In this document: positions 26,754-35,677 of the stretch, piece after piece
How the letters are laid out: each line of letters starts with the position of its first letter
How positions within the stretch are numbered: position 1 is the first letter of the stretch
Source: Candidatus Kapaibacterium sp.
GTDB lineage: Bacteria; Bacteroidota; Ignavibacteria; Kapaibacteriales; UBA2268
Reading direction: 5' to 3'
Length of the DNA stretch: 64,000 nucleotides
NCBI GenBank assembly: GCA_013414795.1
Contig: CP058732.1
Coordinates: forward strand, 2,145,950 to 2,209,949
Position numbers and translations under genes: made by a program
The notes under the pieces: model-generated
Told to the model about the DNA's origin: nothing
Databases searched by the model: none
Seen by the model: only the letters and a program-made list of their open reading frames with translations

Positions 26754-28574
26754 TTAAAATAGTTGGAACTTGTAAAGGATGAAATTGACAAGGAGATAAA
26801 AGATAGAGGCAATTGTTAAGCAAATATTTTCGTGAAACTTTCTTTTGGTGAGGAACAAATAGACAAGAGCAACAAACACAAAAACAGAAATACTTACAAA
26901 GTAATTCATACTGAAAATTTCGATTGGAACCACTTGTCCAATATTATTGTACCAAGTTTGAATTAACGGAAAAATTGGCAATGGTATAATCCACCCGACG
27001 CTACTTTGGGCAAGAACCCCAAAACCAACCATAAGAAAAGCCCAAAACGAAACTTCCTTTTTCAGAACTAACTTGTAGAAAGCAAGGGAAAGCATCAGAC
27101 CCAATGGAATTGTTAACCAATAATTGTTCGGAAATGCAACCATCGGGAATAAACCAATTATGAATCCGAGAAGAAAACACCTAAAAATGAATTTTTCGTC
27201 GTAGTCCCATCCCTTGATTAATCGAAAGAAAAATATTGGAAAACCGACAGAAATCCCACCAAGCACTTGATATACAATCGATACTTTTGCAACAGAGTAC
27301 GGATCCCAAACTAAATTAATATTGACTGTCAACGAAGTCAAAATAATAACATATGCAAGAAGAACAGAAAAATTCCTTGCCTGAATATTTGCTGTACCAA
27401 TAATTTTAATAGGATCCCAAAACAAACCAAAAACCAAAAGCAAAAAGGGAAAGCCAGTCAATGAGGCTTTAACTTCCTCTTGATTTGTAAAATAATAAGA
27501 ATAGGCAATTTGAACAGAAAATACAATTAATGCAAGAAGTATTTGATTAAATCGATTTTTTAATTCCAAGGTTTCGTACTGAACAAAGTAATAAAAAGAA
27601 AAAAGTGCGACAAAAGAAATAACTGGGGATAGGAAACGCAAGGTTATCAAGAAGGCGTCACGGTAATCTATGAGAAAACTTGGCAAAGGAAACCTATAGA
27701 CCCAATTAACTATATCCTCGGGGTATACAAAACTTAAAATAGTAAGCGAAAGCGAAAGTATCAGCACAATTGAAATTTCCGCTTTAACCTTTATGGTAGT
27801 GTTAAGAAAAGACAAAATGCGTTTGCTTACAAAACCAGCAAATCTACCAACTTCGTCCACCAAGTCGCCCGCCAAAATCAACCACAGAGGCACTGTAATT
27901 ACTGTCCACATAGTTTGGGACAAAACTTTTATGTTTTCTTGAAAGTTGGCAAAATTTACTGTGGAAGCATATGCAAAGTTTAAACCTAAAACGAGAAAAG
28001 GAATAATATTTCGTATCTTGAATGGTAATTTGACGAGAGAAATGCCAAGAAGAAGCAAAAAGAATATAATAAATTTTGATGCAATCTTGATTATTAACAT
28101 CAAATCTGCTGGAACAAAGGGAAAAGGCGGAAATTGAGCAAGAGAGAGTGAAGTTAGAGCTATCACCCAAAATTTGTTCCTACCTTCCTCAAATCGATAT
28201 GCCAATGGAACTGCAATTAGGACTTGCGTTGCCAAACTAATATATGGATGTACAATTGCAATTGTGGTAGACAAAGCGAAAAACACCACATACATTAAAA
28301 TTGCTATTTGAAGCAAAAAGGGTACTTCATGAGTGTAAACCAAAAAGACATTTAAAACGAAAGCGAAGGATAACGAAATCAACAAAACGAAATAAAAATT
28401 CGACAGAGTTGTTACTTTTATGTCAGTCGGAATAGCAAACAACCATATTACACTAATCAAAGGGATTAGAAGAATTAATAGCAATGCAATATTTCCGAAA
28501 AATTTATCCTCTTTTAGATACTTAAATATTTGCAAACTTTCCAAAAGCCTTTTGAATTTGGAAAGAAAACCCAT
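26754..28574 (-). CDS. Polytopic inner-membrane protein of unknown function
   Basis: 606 residues made of roughly fifteen hydrophobic segments separated by short charged loops, starting after a cytoplasmic N-terminus (MGFLSKFKRLLESLQIFKYLKED). I do not recognise the family: there is no transporter signature, no glycosyltransferase motif and no conserved soluble domain. Its stop lies only 28 bp from the end of the CRISPR outer repeat. Transcription runs toward that repeat. It precedes a DUF2905 membrane-protein gene on the same strand upstream, 23 bp away, so the two may be co-transcribed. Confidence 0.8.
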   Translation of the reverse strand: MGFLSKFKRLLESLQIFKYLKEDKFFGNIALLLILLIPLISVIWLFAIPTDIKVTTLSNFYFVLLISLSFAFVLNVFLVYTHEVPFLLQIAILMYVVFFALSTTIAIVHPYISLATQVLIAVPLAYRFEEGRNKFWVIALTSLSLAQFPPFPFVPADLMLIIKIASKFIIFFLLLLGISLVKLPFKIRNIIPFLVLGLNFAYASTVNFANFQENIKVLSQTMWTVITVPLWLILAGDLVDEVGRFAGFVSKRILSFLNTTIKVKAEISIVLILSLSLTILSFVYPEDIVNWVYRFPLPSFLIDYRDAFLITLRFLSPVISFVALFSFYYFVQYETLELKNRFNQILLALIVFSVQIAYSYYFTNQEEVKASLTGFPFLLLVFGLFWDPIKIIGTANIQARNFSVLLAYVIILTSLTVNINLVWDPYSVAKVSIVYQVLGGISVGFPIFFFRLIKGWDYDEKFIFRCFLLGFIIGLFPMVAFPNNYWLTIPLGLMLSLAFYKLVLKKEVSFWAFLMVGFGVLAQSSVGWIIPLPIFPLIQTWYNNIGQVVPIEIFSMNYFVSISVFVFVALVYLFLTKRKFHENICLTIASIFYLLVNFILYKFQLF

Positions 28575-28597
28575 AGCCAGAAATTAAAATTTGTAAA

Positions 28598-28825
28598 TCA
28601 TTGCCTTTTCAGGAAATTGATTATTAGAAGAATAATCGAAATCACAATGCTTAAAATTATCATAGATGTAATTGGGATAAAGACTTTAATGTTTGGTCTA
28701 TCAATTACGATATCGCCTGGGAGCCGACCAAATGGAATCTTTGTTAGATAGGGGAAAAGTAGCCCCAAAATGATTAGTAAAATTCCCAAAAAAATCAAAA
28801 GAACTCGGACGTTCACTTTTAACAT
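28598..28825 (-). CDS. DUF2905-family small membrane protein
   Basis: 75 residues from the ATG at 28823-28825. An in-frame start 54 bp upstream would run through the tRNA-Leu gene and is rejected. Two transmembrane helices surround the conserved IPFGRLPGDIVIDRPNIKVFIPITSMI, which is characteristic of DUF2905. Function is unknown. Confidence 0.88.
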   Translation of the reverse strand: MLKVNVRVLLIFLGILLIILGLLFPYLTKIPFGRLPGDIVIDRPNIKVFIPITSMIILSIVISIILLIINFLKRQ

Positions 28826-28846
28826 TAAGTCAAACACAAAAGAAAG

Positions 28847-28932
28847 TGCTCGGAGCGGGACTCGAACCCGCACGGGCACGAATGCCCACAGGATTTTAAG
28901 TCCTGTGCGTCTACCAATTCCGCCATCCGAGC
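28847..28932 (-). tRNA. tRNA-Leu (anticodon TAA)
   Basis: 86 nt on the minus strand. Acceptor GCTCGGA pairs with TCCGAGC, followed by discriminator A. The D-arm reads TGGCGGAATTGGTAGACGC, the anticodon loop CTTAAAA (TAA), with a long class II variable arm and GTTCGAGTC in the T-loop. CCA is not encoded. It is the second leucine tRNA in the window. Confidence 0.97.
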
Positions 28933-29043
28933 AACTACAAATGCAAAATTAATAAAATAAAATGTTTTAAAAAAATTCTTTTTTTCTTTGAACATAAATT
29001 CTTAATTTTGTATTTTTACAAATTAACTTGGTGAAAATTATAT

Positions 29044-29310
29044 ATGGCGCATCATAAGTCGGCATTGAAAAGAATTCGGCAAAATCGAAAGCGAAGATTG
29101 TACAATCGAGCGAACAAACGAATGGCAAAAGAAATTGTCAAAGCAATTCGTCGGGCGACAAGTTTCGAAGAAGCAAACGAGTTGTTGAAAAAAGCATACA
29201 AAATATTCGACCGTATCTCTGCCCGTGGAGTTATTCATAAAAATAACGCTGCGAACAAAAAATCCAAACTTGCTCGCTTAGTCAACAAGTTGAAAGTTTC
29301 ACAAGCATAA
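29044..29310 (+). CDS. rpsT: 30S ribosomal protein S20
   Basis: 88 residues, highly basic, beginning MAHHKSALKRIRQNRKRR and ending with NNAANKKSKLARLVNKLK, the standard S20 sequence. It binds 16S rRNA in the body of the 30S subunit. It is followed 9 bp later by tRNA-Arg on the same strand. Confidence 0.98.
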   Translation: MAHHKSALKRIRQNRKRRLYNRANKRMAKEIVKAIRRATSFEEANELLKKAYKIFDRISARGVIHKNNAANKKSKLARLVNKLKVSQA

Positions 29311-29319
29311 ATTATTAAT

Positions 29320-29393
29320 GCACCCGTAGCTCAATTGGATAGAGCATCTGACTTCGGATCAGAGGGTTGGGGGTTCGAGTCCCTCCGGGTGTG
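29320..29393 (+). tRNA. tRNA-Arg (anticodon TCG)
   Basis: 74 nt. Acceptor GCACCCG pairs with CGGGTGT (a G-U at the first pair). The D-arm has TAGCTCAATTGGATAGAGCA, the anticodon stem TCTGA/TCAGA encloses CTTCGGA (TCG), and the T-arm has GGTTCGAGTCC. Lies just after rpsT and may be processed from the same transcript. Confidence 0.95.
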
Positions 29394-29453
29394 CAAAATC
29401 TCCATATTTATTTACTCCCCTTTAAGTAATTTTGTTTTTCTTTTTCTAGTTAT

Positions 29454-30839
29454 ATGGAAAAACTTTATAATTATTCATTTATATTGACATACTTTACTCA
29501 ATTTCTTTTTGGTTGGGCGTTGTTCTTTGTTTTGAACTATGGCGCAACCACCCTCGATTTAAATGTGATTCTTTGCTACATCCTTTTGTTTATTTCTTTC
29601 TTCTTTTTACGAAAAAAAATAAATATTTCAATCAACTATCCGAATATGATTTTCTTTGCTTTTAACTTCTTAATTCTGTTCTCAATGATTAAACCCATTC
29701 TTAGCGGCGGTCTCGGCGAAATAACCCAAAATATAAAATCCACTTTGCACTACTATTATATTGTCTTCTTTGTCATACTCCTATACTCTGAATTACTAAA
29801 ACCATATTCTTTTATAAAAATCATCAAAGGTTTAATTTGGATTCTGTTCATATTTGATTTATATGGAATTTACCAATTGTTCGCCAGAGCACTGGGCTTG
29901 CCTTTTGGCTGGATTGAATATACAAACACTGGGATAATGTCCCGACTCGAAATCGTTGGTACAATCCAACAAACAACGGTATCCTTTGGCTCTTTCTATA
30001 GAGTAAATTCAATATTTGTCGAGCCAAGTGTTTTGGCAAGTTTTAACATTTTGCTTTTCATTTTTCTCGTAATACCTTGGATTCAACAAAGGGAAGGCTT
30101 CATCAAAAACAACAAAATCTTACTTCTTCTTGTGAGCGTATGTCTAATAACTCTGTTTCTAACATACTCAATGACTGGTTTGGGAAGTCTTTCTTTCGTT
30201 CTTCTGCTTATCTTTCTAATCGAATACTTCGAATCGTACAAATTTCTTTTTAAAGTCATGCTGATTTCTATTGTGACTATTGTATTTGCAAATCTCCTGA
30301 TGATTGAACTTTTCGGAATCGACCTCTTGAAACTATTCACCTATAGAATCGAAAACATTTTCACACTTGGCAGTGACGAAATGGGTGGTGAAAGCTTCAC
30401 CACCAGACTGTCGAACACATTATCTACAATTTCAATCTGGACGCAATATCCATTGTTTGGTGTCGGCTTAGGTTTGCTTGGTTACCAAAAAGAGTTTGTT
30501 GCATTGTTTAGCGATACCACAATTTTCTCAATCCTTGCCGAATGTGGTATCTTCAACTTTATCCTTTTCAATGCTTTGCTATACTCTCTGCTTTTCACAT
30601 CCATTAGGCTTTACAAAATAGTTCGCGAACGGGACAACATCCCCGCCGACGAAAAAAAATTAATCGGAATTGCTCCCTACATCGCTCTTTTCGAAACAGT
30701 AAGATGTTCTTTGACTGCAAACATTTTAATTTATTTCGTTCTTTGGATGGAACTATCTTTTATCTTTTTTGTAATCAACTACTACTCCTCATACCTTGGA
30801 CACAAAATTTTAACTATTACTTTCAGAAAGAGTTCATAA
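29454..30839 (+). CDS. O-antigen ligase/polymerase-like membrane protein (Wzy/WaaL type)
   Basis: 461 residues with about eleven membrane helices and a larger central extracytoplasmic loop. The late motif TRLSNTLSTISIWTQYPLFGVGLGLLGYQ resembles the conserved loop of Wzy_C proteins, which polymerise or ligate polysaccharide at the periplasmic face of the inner membrane. There are no neighbouring glycan genes, so the polymer involved is unknown. Assignment rests on topology and this motif only. Confidence 0.65.
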   Translation: MEKLYNYSFILTYFTQFLFGWALFFVLNYGATTLDLNVILCYILLFISFFFLRKKINISINYPNMIFFAFNFLILFSMIKPILSGGLGEITQNIKSTLHYYYIVFFVILLYSELLKPYSFIKIIKGLIWILFIFDLYGIYQLFARALGLPFGWIEYTNTGIMSRLEIVGTIQQTTVSFGSFYRVNSIFVEPSVLASFNILLFIFLVIPWIQQREGFIKNNKILLLLVSVCLITLFLTYSMTGLGSLSFVLLLIFLIEYFESYKFLFKVMLISIVTIVFANLLMIELFGIDLLKLFTYRIENIFTLGSDEMGGESFTTRLSNTLSTISIWTQYPLFGVGLGLLGYQKEFVALFSDTTIFSILAECGIFNFILFNALLYSLLFTSIRLYKIVRERDNIPADEKKLIGIAPYIALFETVRCSLTANILIYFVLWMELSFIFFVINYYSSYLGHKILTITFRKSS

Positions 30840-31000
30840 TAGTTTCAACACTTCCTTTTAAACAATCGATTCGGTTCACTTTTCAAAAAAACTCCTTTTC
30901 CAATTGAATCTTTTGTTTACAAATTATATTTTTGAAGGTCTTTGATATAACCCAGTCGTCTATTCTTTGAATAATCACAGTATCGTAAAAATTGACAAAT

Positions 31001-31035
31001 AAAAACCCCTTCCAGTAAGTCTGAAAGGGGCAAAA
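31001..31035. terminator. Intrinsic terminator for rny, possibly bidirectional
   Basis: CCCCTT (31006-31011) pairs with AAGGGG (31025-31030). On the minus strand the stem is followed by a T run from the A tract at 31001-31005, 20 bp after the rny stop. An A run also follows on the plus side, so it is mainly a minus-strand terminator. Confidence 0.75.
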
Positions 31036-31050
31036 ATCATTACTTTAGGT

Positions 31051-32613
31051 TTATTTTGCAAAGGCTAAACTTCGTCGTTCGCGAATTACAGTAACTTTAA
31101 TTTGACCAGGATACTCCATCTCTTGCTCAATCTTCTTGGCTATTTCGTAGGCAAGTTGGTCAGCTTTAACGTCGTCAATTTTATCTGGTTCAACAATCAC
31201 CCGTACTTCGCGACCGGCTTGAATAGCAAATGTTTTTTGCACACCTTCGAAACTTTGAGCAAGTACTTCCAACTTTTCGAGTCGTTTGACGTAATTTTCA
31301 AGGGATTCCCTTCGTGCTCCGGGACGTGCACCACTGATACTATCCGCCGCTTGTACAAGAACTGCATATGGTGTCTCCATCTCTATGTCTTCGTGGTGGG
31401 CTCCAATTGCATTAGCAACGGCTGGGTGCTCTTTATATTTCTTTGCCAGTTCATAACCAATGAGAGCGTGGGGACCTTCTGTGTTTTGGTCGACGCATTT
31501 CCCGATATCGTGAAGCAAGCCGGCTCGTTTGGCAAGCTGTGGGTCGAGCCCAAGTTCAGCAGCCATAATGCCACATAAATATGCAACTTCAATGGAATGG
31601 TTCAACAGATTTTGCCCATAACTCGAACGATATTTCATTTTCCCGACTAAACGAACCAAATCGGGGTGCATATTGTGTATTCCAAGTTCGAGCGTGGTTT
31701 GTTCGCCAACCTTTAAAATTTCCTCTTCAAGTTCTGCGCGAACTTTTTCTACCACCTCCTCAATTCGGGCTGGATGAATGCGTCCATCTTGCATCAAGCG
31801 TTCGAGAGCAATCTTTGCTACTTCGCGTCGGAACGGATCGAAGCCAGAAATTACCACTGCCTCGGGCGTGTCGTCGATGATTAAATCAACACCAGTTGCA
31901 GATTCAAACGAACGAATATTCCTTCCCTCTCGGCCGATTATTCTTCCTTTCATTTCGTCCGATTCGAGGGAAACTACTGAAACAGTACTTTCAATGCTAT
32001 GATCCGAAGCAGTTCGCTGTATTGCCTCTAAAATGATTTTCTTTGCTTCGCGTTGAGCATTTTGCTTGGCTTCGTCTCGAATTTGCTTGATATATTGTGC
32101 AGCCTCGGCTTTGGCGTCGTTAATCATATTTTCCATCAGAATCTTTTTGGCTTCTTCGCTCGTCAAACCGCTTATTTCTTCCAACTTTTTCAACTGCTGA
32201 TTTCGTAAGTCTTCAATTTCCGCAAGTTTCTGCTTTATGAAGGCTTCCTTTTGCTTAAGTTCCTGTTCTGTTAATTCGAGTTGCTTTTCTTTTTTCGAAA
32301 TAATTTCATTTTTTGCCTCGATGGCTTCTTCGCGTGTCTTTAGCAACTTCTCCTGGGCTTGGATTTTTGTTTTTCTTTGTTGATATTCGTTCTCGAATTC
32401 TTGTTTACGTTTATGCCACTCTTCCTTGACTTCAAGCAATTTCTCTTTTTTTAGATTGTTTGCTTCTTTTTCTGCTTCTTTTAAAATGTTCGAGGCTTTT
32501 TCTTCTGCCTCGCGAATTTTGCTCGACAAGGTCTTTTGAGTTATGTAATAAGCAACTCCAAACCCAAGCAAAAGCCCAACCAGTGCTCCTACAACAATAA
32601 TGATTTCGTTCAT
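31051..32613 (-). CDS. rny: Ribonuclease Y
   Basis: 520 residues. An N-terminal membrane anchor ([21 protein letters not shown]) is followed by a long, charged coiled coil to about residue 190, a KH domain with [21 protein letters not shown], and an HD domain containing [11 protein letters not shown] and [10 protein letters not shown]. RNase Y is a membrane-bound endoribonuclease that starts mRNA decay. It lies downstream of the putative 6S RNA and zapA on the same strand, a frequent order in this phylum. Confidence 0.97.
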   Translation of the reverse strand: MNEIIIVVGALVGLLLGFGVAYYITQKTLSSKIREAEEKASNILKEAEKEANNLKKEKLLEVKEEWHKRKQEFENEYQQRKTKIQAQEKLLKTREEAIEAKNEIISKKEKQLELTEQELKQKEAFIKQKLAEIEDLRNQQLKKLEEISGLTSEEAKKILMENMINDAKAEAAQYIKQIRDEAKQNAQREAKKIILEAIQRTASDHSIESTVSVVSLESDEMKGRIIGREGRNIRSFESATGVDLIIDDTPEAVVISGFDPFRREVAKIALERLMQDGRIHPARIEEVVEKVRAELEEEILKVGEQTTLELGIHNMHPDLVRLVGKMKYRSSYGQNLLNHSIEVAYLCGIMAAELGLDPQLAKRAGLLHDIGKCVDQNTEGPHALIGYELAKKYKEHPAVANAIGAHHEDIEMETPYAVLVQAADSISGARPGARRESLENYVKRLEKLEVLAQSFEGVQKTFAIQAGREVRVIVEPDKIDDVKADQLAYEIAKKIEQEMEYPGQIKVTVIRERRSLAFAK

Positions 32614-32699
32614 CTTCCAATCCTAATTAATTACCAACATCAATAACAATGACAATTAATAAAACGATAAAATAGAAAAATTTGTATTAAAATAAAAAA

Positions 32700-32917
32700 C
32701 CGCATTATCGCCTTGCCCAAACACATACCTGAGTCGGAAAGAACCCAATCCGACACAGTGGGTATCAGCCTGACTATATTTTGCGTCCACTGGACACCCG
32801 CAAGGATGTCACCACCCGAGGGGTGGTCGAGGCCTGCAATTTATAGCCAGAGCCTGATTCCCTTTTTTTCTCACTAACGGTTCTTTCGCTCATAAGGGGG
32901 CAAGGCTCTAATGCGGC
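32700..32917 (-). ncRNA. ssrS: Probable 6S RNA
   Basis: The 218-nt stretch between zapA and rny can fold into one long interrupted hairpin. On the minus strand its ends GCCGCATTA...GCCTTGCCC and GGGCAAGGC...TAATGCGG pair over about 17 bp and a T run (GTTTTTTATT) follows directly, as in an intrinsic terminator. Inner short helices include CCACCCCTCGGGTGG. Long hairpin shape, size and the zapA neighbour fit 6S RNA, the RNA that mimics an open promoter and traps RNA polymerase holoenzyme. The call rests on shape and context, without a covariance-model match. Confidence 0.75.
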
Positions 32918-32936
32918 TTCTAAATTATCAAAGAAC

Positions 32937-33212
32937 TTAACTTATATTATCTATCAAATACAATGTAATTTTCTTGATTTCATCAATCAAATACTCTTGT
33001 TCAATCTTGCTCTTCATCTCGCAATGTTTCAACTTTTCCGCAATATTCACGGCCGCAAGTGTGTATATTGTTTGCATCGACTCCGAGCGATACTTCTCCA
33101 TTATGCTTTGCAATTGCGAATCCACTTCTTCGACTGCTCGTCGAATTATCTCCTCGTTTTCTCCTTTAAATGTATATTCGCTTCCTAATATCTTTGCTTT
33201 AATTTTTCCCAT
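32937..33212 (-). CDS. zapA: Cell division protein ZapA
   Basis: 91 residues: KIKAKILGSEYTFKGENEEIIRRAVEEVDSQL is the ZapA N-terminal domain, followed by a coiled coil with TIYTLAAVNIAEKLK. ZapA bundles FtsZ filaments at the division ring. It is the first gene of a zapA-6S RNA-rny cluster on the minus strand. Confidence 0.93.
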   Translation of the reverse strand: MGKIKAKILGSEYTFKGENEEIIRRAVEEVDSQLQSIMEKYRSESMQTIYTLAAVNIAEKLKHCEMKSKIEQEYLIDEIKKITLYLIDNIS

Positions 33213-33316
33213 TCCCTATTTTGTAAAAAAGCAAAATAAGGAATTTTTATGAATTTATATAATTCATTTTAAATTTTTAGAAATTTGAAACTGGTAAATG
33301 TATTTAAGTGGATTTA

Positions 33317-34351
33317 TTACCAAGTAGAAAGAGCAACGCGCTTCCAACCAGCAGAGGTTTTAATGTAAAGATAATCATCGTCCCAAGCCACATCGCCCAC
33401 TTCACCATTTGTATCATCTGTACCAGTTGGTGTGTAACTTGTACGCAGTCTCAGTTGATTATATCCATAAACACCTTGAAGGTCCAATGTTGAAGTTGGA
33501 GTTGCAACATTCGATCCTATAGCTGTTTTACCATTTTTTAGCATAACTAAAGAATTGCTCCGTGACACATAAGAAGACCCATTCCCAACAACTAACAACC
33601 TATCGTCGCTCTGATAAGTTTCAAAATCTCCCTCGTAACCATCATTAGAATTGTAAAGACCAAGAACAATTTCCGAATATGAGACAGTTTCCAGAAAACT
33701 TCCAACAGCCATTGAATTGTTACCTCTGGTGTAATTTCTTTCTCCACCTAAAATTCCAGATAGATCTCCTTCATAATACCCAGCATCGTATAAACCAGCA
33801 ATATTAAATTTTCCTCCACCGATGAAACAATAATTTGCCCATACAGTATTTCCTTTACCAGCCATAATCCCAGAACTACTGGCATTATTTATTTGGTTCC
33901 AGTACCCTGCACCAATTATAGAGCTCAATGAATACTCAATATAATTTTCACCAGGTGGATCTTCATCAGGATCAGTTACTCCACCACCAACTATAACTGA
34001 ACTATAAGAATTAACTATACTATTGCTCTCGCTTCCACCAACAATATTAACATAACCGTTTTCCTCGTCTGTAACATAGTAGAAACTCATTGCATGCGTG
34101 TTGTTCACTTTCAAAACAAGTGGTTGGTCATTGGTTGTGCCAAGAAAATTTCCTTCGCTAATGCTATTCCCATTGAGCAACCAGGAGTTCCCTCCCCCGC
34201 CAATGATATCCCAAACATAAATCCATTGCTGGGTTCCATTCTCGTCTAATGTCAAAACTTTTCCATATGGGCTTTGTTCTTGTGAAAAAACATTTCCAGC
34301 AAGAAACAATAAAATGAATAATGCTAACAGTAGAGTTGATTTTTTAAACAT
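33317..34351 (-). CDS. Secreted surface protein with beta-roll (adhesin/tail-fibre-like) repeats
   Basis: 344 residues with signal peptide (FKKSTLLLALFILLFLAGNVFS). The middle has irregular repeats rich in Ser, Asn and Gly with the pattern SIIGAGYWNQINNAS, GIMAGKGNTVWANY and SGILGGERNYTRGNNS. These resemble the left-handed beta-roll of trimeric autotransporter heads. The C-terminal part (LMLKNGKTAIGSNVATPTSTLDLQGVYG) is like the GIGTTTPS segments of tail-fibre-type proteins common in environmental Bacteroidota. No anchor or T9SS tail is recognised. Likely exported and surface-exposed; function unknown. Confidence 0.7.
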   Translation of the reverse strand: MFKKSTLLLALFILLFLAGNVFSQEQSPYGKVLTLDENGTQQWIYVWDIIGGGGNSWLLNGNSISEGNFLGTTNDQPLVLKVNNTHAMSFYYVTDEENGYVNIVGGSESNSIVNSYSSVIVGGGVTDPDEDPPGENYIEYSLSSIIGAGYWNQINNASSSGIMAGKGNTVWANYCFIGGGKFNIAGLYDAGYYEGDLSGILGGERNYTRGNNSMAVGSFLETVSYSEIVLGLYNSNDGYEGDFETYQSDDRLLVVGNGSSYVSRSNSLVMLKNGKTAIGSNVATPTSTLDLQGVYGYNQLRLRTSYTPTGTDDTNGEVGDVAWDDDYLYIKTSAGWKRVALSTW

Positions 34352-34471
34352 AAAAAGCCTTTAATATAAAATAAAAAAAGACAACTTACACAATTCTTTT
34401 CACAATTCCAAACTTTTTTTTAAAAAAATTCTAAATTTTACTAAATTTAAAGAGGAAATAAAAATTGACTG

Positions 34472-35575
34472 CTACTTTGTCTTTAATTCAAACACGGGGG
34501 AATACAAACTTTCGCCAAATTCTCCTTTGGCTTTCAATCGAATGTAATATTTTGCATTGCGTTCCAAGTCGCTAATCTCGTAACTTTCTAAATCCCCAAT
34601 GTCCAGGTCCTTGTATGGTTCGACGATTTGCTTGAACTCCTTGTCGCGTGCCAAATCGAGTATATATGTAATTGCTCCTTTGGACTTCTTCCACTTTATT
34701 TGATACACCCCTTCTTCCAGCGGGGTTGCATTCAATATAATTGGGGCTGGTATTCTCGTCGCCTTCACTCTTGGGTTGTTCGATTCGCTCGCAATATTGT
34801 AATGTCGATACTTGCCATTGCCGTTGTATTCAAAAACTCCAACTGCATACTTTGTTCCAGGCTCCAAGCCTGTAACCTTCACTTTTGGACGCAAGTCCTT
34901 CCCGTCGTAGACCACAGAAGTAGTTCCTTTGATTAAATCCCCTTTTCCGAAAGCATTCGAGGCTTTGTATTCTTTGCCGTTCTCGGGTTTGTCAAACTTT
35001 TCACCTTTAGCAACGACAAGGATTCGGCCCTCACCGCTACCATTCACCCAACTAACAACAAAGGAAGTATCTGTAACATCATCAAAGGCAATTTGATATG
35101 CTTGCAATTCCGGCTTTTTAGCGATTGTGTTAAATTGAAATGATTTGTAATATATTAGACTATCCCCTTGTTTCTTAAATATGTGTATCCAATAGTCATT
35201 TCTCGAAGCCAACTCCACAAAAAATATTTTTCCCTTTTTCGCTGAAAGCCCGCTTGCAACAAGTTTTCCCACTTTCGGGTAGTTTTTCAAAATAGGATAA
35301 ATTGCCGTATCTTTCAATGCGAAGTTACCAGTCCAAGGCAAAGTTTTCTCGCAAGATTCAAGTGTCGATATGAAAATGGCGTAATTTGCAGAATCCGCTT
35401 CGTATTTAATTTCAGCAGTTGTTTCGGCAATTTCCTCAATCGTAAGTTGTAGCCCAATCTTACTTTGTGAACGCAAATCTTTCGACTTTTTCCCCTTGCT
35501 TTGTGCAAAAGCATTTAATTCGAAACTTAAAACCAAAATTGAAATCAGCAGGTATATTGTTATTCGCCTTACCAT
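34472..35575 (-). CDS. Secreted protein with fibronectin type III domains
   Basis: About 367 residues from the ATG at 35573-35575, where a signal peptide begins (VRRITIYLLISILVLSFELNAFAQ); an upstream in-frame start would bury it. At least two FnIII-like units are visible: one around FDDVTDTSFVVSWVNGSGEGRILVV with LEPGTKYAVGVFEYNGNGKY, and a C-terminal one (APIILNATPLEEGVYQIKW to NAKYYIRLKAKGEFGESLYSP). The first unit is closely similar in style to segments of the 1256-residue neighbour. No T9SS tail. Probably periplasmic or surface-located. Confidence 0.75.
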   Translation of the reverse strand: MVRRITIYLLISILVLSFELNAFAQSKGKKSKDLRSQSKIGLQLTIEEIAETTAEIKYEADSANYAIFISTLESCEKTLPWTGNFALKDTAIYPILKNYPKVGKLVASGLSAKKGKIFFVELASRNDYWIHIFKKQGDSLIYYKSFQFNTIAKKPELQAYQIAFDDVTDTSFVVSWVNGSGEGRILVVAKGEKFDKPENGKEYKASNAFGKGDLIKGTTSVVYDGKDLRPKVKVTGLEPGTKYAVGVFEYNGNGKYRHYNIASESNNPRVKATRIPAPIILNATPLEEGVYQIKWKKSKGAITYILDLARDKEFKQIVEPYKDLDIGDLESYEISDLERNAKYYIRLKAKGEFGESLYSPVFELKTK

Positions 35576-35620
35576 TTTTTTTGAATGTTTTATAAAAAAA
35601 ATGCAATTTAGCAAAAAACA

Positions 35621-35661
35621 AATAAAAAGAGGCTCTCCGACGATTTGCAGAGAGCCCCTTT
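35621..35661 (-). terminator. Intrinsic terminator after the large FnIII/T9SS gene
   Basis: GGCTCTC (35631-35637) pairs with GAGAGCC (35650-35656). On the minus strand the stem is followed by TCTTTTTATTT, 17 bp downstream of the gene's stop at 35678. Confidence 0.85.
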
Positions 35662-35677
35662 TTCTAATCACTGCCTT

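Noticed and set aside
32700..32917. RNase P RNA, SRP RNA or tmRNA in the zapA-rny gap
   Set aside because: Hallmark motifs of these RNAs (for example GAGGAAAGTCC of RNase P) are absent, while the long-hairpin shape and zapA context fit 6S RNA.
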